Assembly (NCBI GenBank): GCA_937995745.1
Contig: CALKIU010000030.1
Location: forward strand, 1-45,299
Origin: an uncultured Bacillaceae bacterium
Lineage (GTDB): Bacteria > Bacillota > Bacilli > Bacillales > Cytobacillaceae
DNA: 45,299 nucleotides
Direction of reading: 5' to 3'
Shown here: one piece after another, positions 41,000-45,299 of the stretch
How positions within the stretch are numbered: position 1 is the first letter of the stretch
Layout: every line of letters starts with the position of its first letter
The notes under the pieces: generated by a model
The model's input: the letters and a program-made list of their open reading frames with translations, nothing else
What the model was told of the DNA's origin: nothing
Database searches by the model: none
Position numbers and translations under genes: made by a program

Positions 41000-43993
41000 T
41001 CATTTGCTCATCCGGAGTTCATTTTTTCCGATATAAATGACCGTTTGATCTTGCAAATACTTTAACAGATGGTCATGGCAAGTAAAAAACAAAATTTGAT
41101 TGTTCTTCATCTCTTTCAAAAGCTTGAAAACCCGCTCCACCCGCTCGCTGTCAAAATTCACGAAACTGTCATCGATCATTAACGGAAAGGGAAGTTTCTT
41201 ATAAATGACCGAGGAAAGCGCCAGACGCAACGAAACATACAATTGTTCCGCTGTAGCCTGGCTTAATTCCTTCGCTTCAAAAAAGAAACCGTCCTTCCTT
41301 TCGAGAAGAAAACCGCTGCCCTCCTGATTGGGAAGAATGCGGATATAATTCCCTTCTGTCAAGAAGGAGAGATATTCTTCCGCTTTTCTCAACAATTCAG
41401 GAAAATACTTGTTTTGAAACCGGTCAATCGTCTTGCGGAGAATGTTTTTGGCAATCGCATATTTCGCCCATTCCCTCGCGTCATGTTCCAATTCGGAAAC
41501 GGCCAGCCGGTATTTGTGGAGCAGCTCCCCGTATTCCTTCCCGTCCTCCAGCATGGCGAGTTGATGTTTGATGTCAGAGAGTTTTTCGCGGAGCGTTTTT
41601 ACAGCCTTTCTGTTTTCCAAAAGCCGTCTTTCTGTTTCCGCCATTTCCTTGTCTGCATCTTCAATCTTTAAAAAGCGGTTGATTTCCTCTTCGCTTAAAG
41701 GGGAAAGATGTAATTTATCCTTGAGTTCCTCAAGTTTTTTCCGGAGATTTTCCCGTTTCTCCGCCTGCTTGGCGGCAAGGCGAAAATCCTCTTCGCCGGA
41801 AACGCCAGCCATACTGAAAAGCTTTTTCTTCGCTTCCCGTGCATGTTCGGCCTGAAGAGCAAATCTTTCCAGCGATTCTTCCGTCTCTTGCAGGCGATCC
41901 AATTCTTTTTCGTAAGCGATTTTTTTGGCCAGTTCCTCATTTAACTTTTTCTTTAATAACATCATCGCTTCCTTTATGGTAATCTTCTCATCGGGAAAAA
42001 AGAACGTTTTAAGTGCGGAAAACTCGTTCTCCAGCCGGGCAAGAGCCGATAATCTTTCTGACAATCCCCGCTCAATCCGGTTCCTCTCTTTGATTTTTTC
42101 CTTCAATTGGACAAGAAGGAGAAAAGCTTCACTGATATATTTGAACGGGATATTTCCGGGCAAAAGCAGTTCATCGGCGAGTTCTTTCAATGTTTCCCGG
42201 TGCTCCCTCATATCCCGCTCCCACTCTTCATCCCCTTTGATCACTTTTTCGTATTCTTCTTCCTGTTGTTTTAAATGAATTTCGGCGACAGAAAGTTTGT
42301 ACCTCAGTTCGTCATCTTTCTTTAATTCCTCCTCGAGCAACGCAAGTTCCCGCGCCGGCATTTCCCCGCCAAAAGCCTCGGCATATTGTTTCTCTTTTTG
42401 CTTTAATCTGTCAATTTCAGTTTGCAAGCCGCGGGAATTTTGTCCTTCTTTCTCTTTTGCGGCCGCCCAAAGAACAAATGTTAGCACCAGACACCCTCCA
42501 ACACCGATGAGCCAATGGTTGTTCCAAAATCCCCAGCCTGCAAGAAGCAGGAAAACCAGCGTTAGAAACAAAGCTTGGAATCTTCTTTTGCGGGCAGATT
42601 CCTTTTCATTCTGCAAGAAAGCGTTAAGAAGCCGGAGTTTCTCCCGCGTCCCTTCCAACTCTTTATGCAGGGCATCCCTGCTTTTCGCTTTCCGCAGGGA
42701 CTCTTCCTTTTGTTTTCGTTCATCGGGAGGAAGAAGACTTTCTTTAAGAAATTGAACCTGTTCTTCATATTTTTCCAAATCATCTTTTTTTTCCTGATAG
42801 AGCCTGTCCAGTTCTTCTCTTCGCTCTTGAAGCTTAATTTGCTTTTGCGCCGCGTTTTCGACGCGTTCTTTCATAAAAACACTTGTATTGATATTCAACA
42901 GTTCTTGATCGGAAACGGACAAATGCAATTTTTCCCGCAAAGACGCAATATCCCGTTCCACTTCCTCACGAAGCCTTTGCCGTTCCTGCACTTCCTGTTT
43001 TAACACTTCATAAAAAGAAAGATTCTCCAACGCTTGATTGATCTCCACTTCTCTTTCGACAACGGTGCGGTCGGGTGCCAGGACAGACAATTTGTTGAGC
43101 AGCTTGTCCCGTTTCTCTTTTAAAGCCGCGATCTCTGCCTCCATGGCACGGAGTGTTTCATTCAATTGCCCGAGCCGTTCCATTCCGTCTACGGGAAAAA
43201 CGCCGCCCTCCGTCTCCGCCAGATGCTCCTCCAATCGGGCCATTTCCCCGATCACAGGCTGAAGTTTCTTCCACTCTTCCAATCTGTGAAGCTGTTTTTG
43301 CAGCAAAAATTGCTCCTCTTCACAGCGGGCTATTTCTTTTTCCAGCTCCTCTTTTTCCCGCCGGAGATTCCCGTATTCCTCATTTTGCATCACGGCCCTT
43401 TTCAGCCGCTCTTTTAATTCGCCGGCCTCTTTCAATTTTTGATTAATGACCGGCTTTTTGCCGTTCGGTTTGAACAGGGAATCCAATTCTTTTTGCATAT
43501 TTTTTTCAACTGTCAGCAATACGTCTGTGCCGACGGTCCCGGTAGAAAAAAGAAATTTTCCCAAGTCATCGCTTTTCAATTGGTGAACATTTTGCAAACC
43601 GTGCAAATTGAACGAAAAGACGGCGGTATAAAGATTTTTGTCCATTCGGGAGAGCAAATCCCTTAACAACTCTTCCCCCCCGATTGTCCCATCCTTGAGA
43701 AGGACCGTCACATCGCCCGTTGCTTTTCCCTTGACGCGCTCGATCGATACTTTTCCTTTTCCGGGAATACGGACAACTAATTTACCGCCGTATTTGTTTC
43801 CCGTTTTCGGTTCATAACGCAACTCCGTCTGCGACCTTGTGGGAAAACCGAACAAAATGCTGTGAATAAAAGACATGATGGTGGATTTTCCCGCTTCATT
43901 TTTGCCGTAAAATACAGAAAAATCATTGAGATCGCGGATATGTAAATTTTCGAATTTGCCGTAACCGTAAATATGTATCTCTTCAATTTTCAA
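41000..43993 (-). CDS. yhaN: YhaN (SbcE-like): SMC/Rad50-type coiled-coil ATPase
   Basis: About 997 residues. Walker A GKNEAGKST is at 30-38 and the C-terminal Walker B region is LPFPLMIDDSFVNFD, with a long coiled coil between (about 170-830). Two hydrophobic helices (ALFLTLVFLLLAGWGF and LIGVGGCLVLTFVLWAAA, near 480-520) interrupt the coil, a known peculiarity of YhaN. With YhaO it resembles the SbcC-SbcD/Rad50-Mre11 DNA-end processing pair. The longest frame starts with ATG at 44014, inside yhaO; I prefer the TTG at 43993 because GGTGAG precedes it by 6 nt and translation then begins LKIEEIHIYGYGKF. Coupled to yhaO. Confidence 0.92.
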   Translation of the reverse strand: MKIEEIHIYGYGKFENLHIRDLNDFSVFYGKNEAGKSTIMSFIHSILFGFPTRSQTELRYEPKTGNKYGGKLVVRIPGKGKVSIERVKGKATGDVTVLLKDGTIGGEELLRDLLSRMDKNLYTAVFSFNLHGLQNVHQLKSDDLGKFLFSTGTVGTDVLLTVEKNMQKELDSLFKPNGKKPVINQKLKEAGELKERLKRAVMQNEEYGNLRREKEELEKEIARCEEEQFLLQKQLHRLEEWKKLQPVIGEMARLEEHLAETEGGVFPVDGMERLGQLNETLRAMEAEIAALKEKRDKLLNKLSVLAPDRTVVEREVEINQALENLSFYEVLKQEVQERQRLREEVERDIASLREKLHLSVSDQELLNINTSVFMKERVENAAQKQIKLQERREELDRLYQEKKDDLEKYEEQVQFLKESLLPPDERKQKEESLRKAKSRDALHKELEGTREKLRLLNAFLQNEKESARKRRFQALFLTLVFLLLAGWGFWNNHWLIGVGGCLVLTFVLWAAAKEKEGQNSRGLQTEIDRLKQKEKQYAEAFGGEMPARELALLEEELKKDDELRYKLSVAEIHLKQQEEEYEKVIKGDEEWERDMREHRETLKELADELLLPGNIPFKYISEAFLLLVQLKEKIKERNRIERGLSERLSALARLENEFSALKTFFFPDEKITIKEAMMLLKKKLNEELAKKIAYEKELDRLQETEESLERFALQAEHAREAKKKLFSMAGVSGEEDFRLAAKQAEKRENLRKKLEELKDKLHLSPLSEEEINRFLKIEDADKEMAETERRLLENRKAVKTLREKLSDIKHQLAMLEDGKEYGELLHKYRLAVSELEHDAREWAKYAIAKNILRKTIDRFQNKYFPELLRKAEEYLSFLTEGNYIRILPNQEGSGFLLERKDGFFFEAKELSQATAEQLYVSLRLALSSVIYKKLPFPLMIDDSFVNFDSERVERVFKLLKEMKNNQILFFTCHDHLLKYLQDQTVIYIGKNELRMSK

Positions 43994-44000
43994 CTGCCGC

Positions 44001-45230
44001 TCACCCACTCTCATTTCCGTAAAGCAAGTTCTCGATCAAATACATTAACGCCTCATCCTTCAATTCTGCCATTTCTTTTTCATCAAGCGGGCGCAAAAAC
44101 CGGCGGACCCTTGGATGGCCGTATAAAACATCAAGACTTTCTTCAATTCCCGCATTCTCTTCGGCAACAGCAAAAAGTTCGCTGTAAAAATCTGACGTTT
44201 CTGTTAAATCTTCTTTGCACCAATGGCGGGTCAGGAAAAACTGGATGGAATACGGCCATACAAAAGACGATTCTTGTTTTTCCTCCTCTTGAAGCAGTTC
44301 CAACAGTTCATCGGACAAACGGGCCGCCTCGCGGTAATCGTAATCGGCACCGTGAATCGTCAATTTGGCAATAATCCCCTCTTTTACCCTTCTTTCCTTG
44401 TCGAGGGCATGCAACAAAGTGCGGTACAAATCATCCAGAGGATGCCGGCCGGAAACCGCAAGCGTAATGTCGCGCCAAATGACATCATTTGTCTCCAGAA
44501 AGACAAACTCTTTGTCGGATTCCGTCAATGTCACAAGGTAACATCCTTTTTCTCCCGTTTCTTTTATGTTCCGTCCCTGTGTATTTCCCGGATAAATGAC
44601 GGGAGGATCCTTCGATAAAACAGTTCGTTTGTGAATATGTCCCAGCGCCCAATAATCGAAATCTTTTTCCAACAATTCACCCAGTGTAAACGGCGCATAG
44701 TTGCCGTGGCCGCTGCACCCTTCCAAATTTCCGTGCAAAATCCCGATATGAAAATCCGCCCCGTCCTTCTTTTTGTATTCGGCTATTTTTCTCTCATAAA
44801 CATGTCTTTCCGGATAACTGAACCCATACAAATGAACGCGGACTCCCGCTTTTGTGCAATATTCGATGGTTTCCACGTCTTTCCCGAAAAACCGGACATT
44901 GTCCGGCATATCAATATGGGTCCAATTGCCCCCCAAATGATCGTGGTTTCCCGATACGATAAAGCAGACGATTCCTTCTCCGGCAAGCCGCTCCATTTCC
45001 TGTCGCAGCCGGATTTGCGCGCGGATGCTGCGGTCTTCATGATCAAAAAGATCGCCTGCCAGAATGACAAAATCCACCTTATAGCGGATGGCGTAATCTA
45101 TGAGCCGTTTTAAAGCCTGGAATGTGCTTTTTTGCAGCCGGTCAAAGATTTTTTCCGGCAAATGGACAAGCCCCGACATCGGACTGTCCAAATGCAAATC
45201 AGCAGCATGAATAAATGTTACGCTTTTCAT
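44001..45230 (-). CDS. yhaO: YhaO: Mre11/SbcD-type metallophosphoesterase
   Basis: A 409-residue DNA-nuclease-type phosphoesterase. Metal-binding motifs: HAADLHLDSP (D11, H13), LAGDLFDH (D60), SGNHDHLGG (N95, H96, D97), LHGNLEG and LGHIHKR. It is the SbcD/Mre11-like partner of YhaN. The start ATG at 45230 follows GGAGATGG; a GTG four codons upstream lies inside that site. First gene of the yhaO-yhaN-yhaM operon. A partial LexA-type box lies about 50 bp upstream (45275-45288). Confidence 0.94.
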   Translation of the reverse strand: MKSVTFIHAADLHLDSPMSGLVHLPEKIFDRLQKSTFQALKRLIDYAIRYKVDFVILAGDLFDHEDRSIRAQIRLRQEMERLAGEGIVCFIVSGNHDHLGGNWTHIDMPDNVRFFGKDVETIEYCTKAGVRVHLYGFSYPERHVYERKIAEYKKKDGADFHIGILHGNLEGCSGHGNYAPFTLGELLEKDFDYWALGHIHKRTVLSKDPPVIYPGNTQGRNIKETGEKGCYLVTLTESDKEFVFLETNDVIWRDITLAVSGRHPLDDLYRTLLHALDKERRVKEGIIAKLTIHGADYDYREAARLSDELLELLQEEEKQESSFVWPYSIQFFLTRHWCKEDLTETSDFYSELFAVAEENAGIEESLDVLYGHPRVRRFLRPLDEKEMAELKDEALMYLIENLLYGNESG

Positions 45231-45274
45231 ACCCATCTCCACTCGTTTTTTCCTATTTTATCATTTCACAAATG

Positions 45275-45288
45275 CGAATGCACGTTCT
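45275..45288. promoter_or_regulatory. Partial LexA (SOS) box upstream of yhaO
   Basis: CGAATGCACGTTCT matches the LexA operator CGAAC-N4-GTTCG at eight of ten fixed positions. It overlaps the place of the -35 element for a TAAAAT -10 (45260-45255 on the minus strand). I recall the B. subtilis yhaONM operon being assigned to the LexA regulon, which I cannot verify here. Confidence 0.4.
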
Positions 45289-45299
45289 GCATTAATATC

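Noticed and set aside
1..45299. CRISPR arrays, tRNA/rRNA genes, prophage or intact insertion sequences
   Set aside because: I looked for direct repeat-spacer patterns, T-loop (GGTTCGAATC-type) sequences, and transposase or phage genes, and found none I could support.

Overview
This window is chromosomal DNA from a spore-forming, low-to-moderate-GC Gram-positive bacterium of the family Bacillaceae. The evidence is a complete gerPABCDEF spore-germination cluster, addAB instead of recBCD, the ecsABC, hemEHY, hit, serC, hpr, prsA and yhaLMNO genes in blocks that follow the Bacillus subtilis yha-yhf-yhj region, Gram-positive ribosome-binding sites (AAAGGAGG type), and promoters that read as sigma-A, sigma-E and sigma-K. 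The species cannot be fixed from sequence reading alone. The gene order is shuffled relative to B. subtilis, which suggests a more distant genus (inference).

Layout, left to right. 0.1-1.7 kb: a fatty-acid-type acyl-CoA ligase (minus). 2.0-4.1 kb: gerPABCDEF (plus) behind a sigma-K type promoter, ending in a hairpin shared with the convergent addBA operon (4.2-11.4 kb, minus). 11.8-14.3 kb: a second CoA ligase behind an alpha/beta hydrolase that carries two compensating frameshifts. 14.4-15.6 kb: a VTT/TVP38 membrane protein and a type I signal peptidase. 16.2-16.6 kb: yhjD (plus) behind a promoter carrying a near-consensus LexA (SOS) box. 16.9-18.2 kb: an M48 membrane protease. 18.6-22.7 kb: azlCD (branched-chain amino acid export type) and a three-gene ABC importer of the TrpXYZ/PF04392 type. 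23.1-24.8 kb: yhfI-lplJ. 25.4-28.9 kb: hemEHY haem biosynthesis, divergent from hmoB-pgl (29.2-30.8 kb). 31.0-33.7 kb: ecsABC. 34.3-36.1 kb: hit and serC. 37.1-37.7 kb: the transition-state regulator hpr. 38.1-39.6 kb: a small membrane protein and the foldase lipoprotein PrsA. 39.6-45.2 kb: sporulation gene yhaL and the yhaO-yhaN-yhaM nuclease operon.

Themes that connect genes: DNA break processing (AddAB; YhaON, an SbcCD-like pair; YhaM), with SOS-type operators at yhjD and possibly at yhaO; protein export and its control (signal peptidase, PrsA, EcsABC, Hpr); haem synthesis set back to back with haem degradation (HmoB); and sporulation/germination (gerP, yhaL). Nearly all of it is ordinary core genome. 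I do not see a clear new multi-gene system, phage, CRISPR array, tRNA/rRNA or intact insertion sequence. The most interesting leftovers are two promoter-to-terminator stretches without genes that look like small RNA genes (about 25.0-25.3 kb and 33.9-34.1 kb), the compensated double frameshift in the hydrolase, the SOS boxes, and a decayed gene-poor kilobase between serC and hpr.
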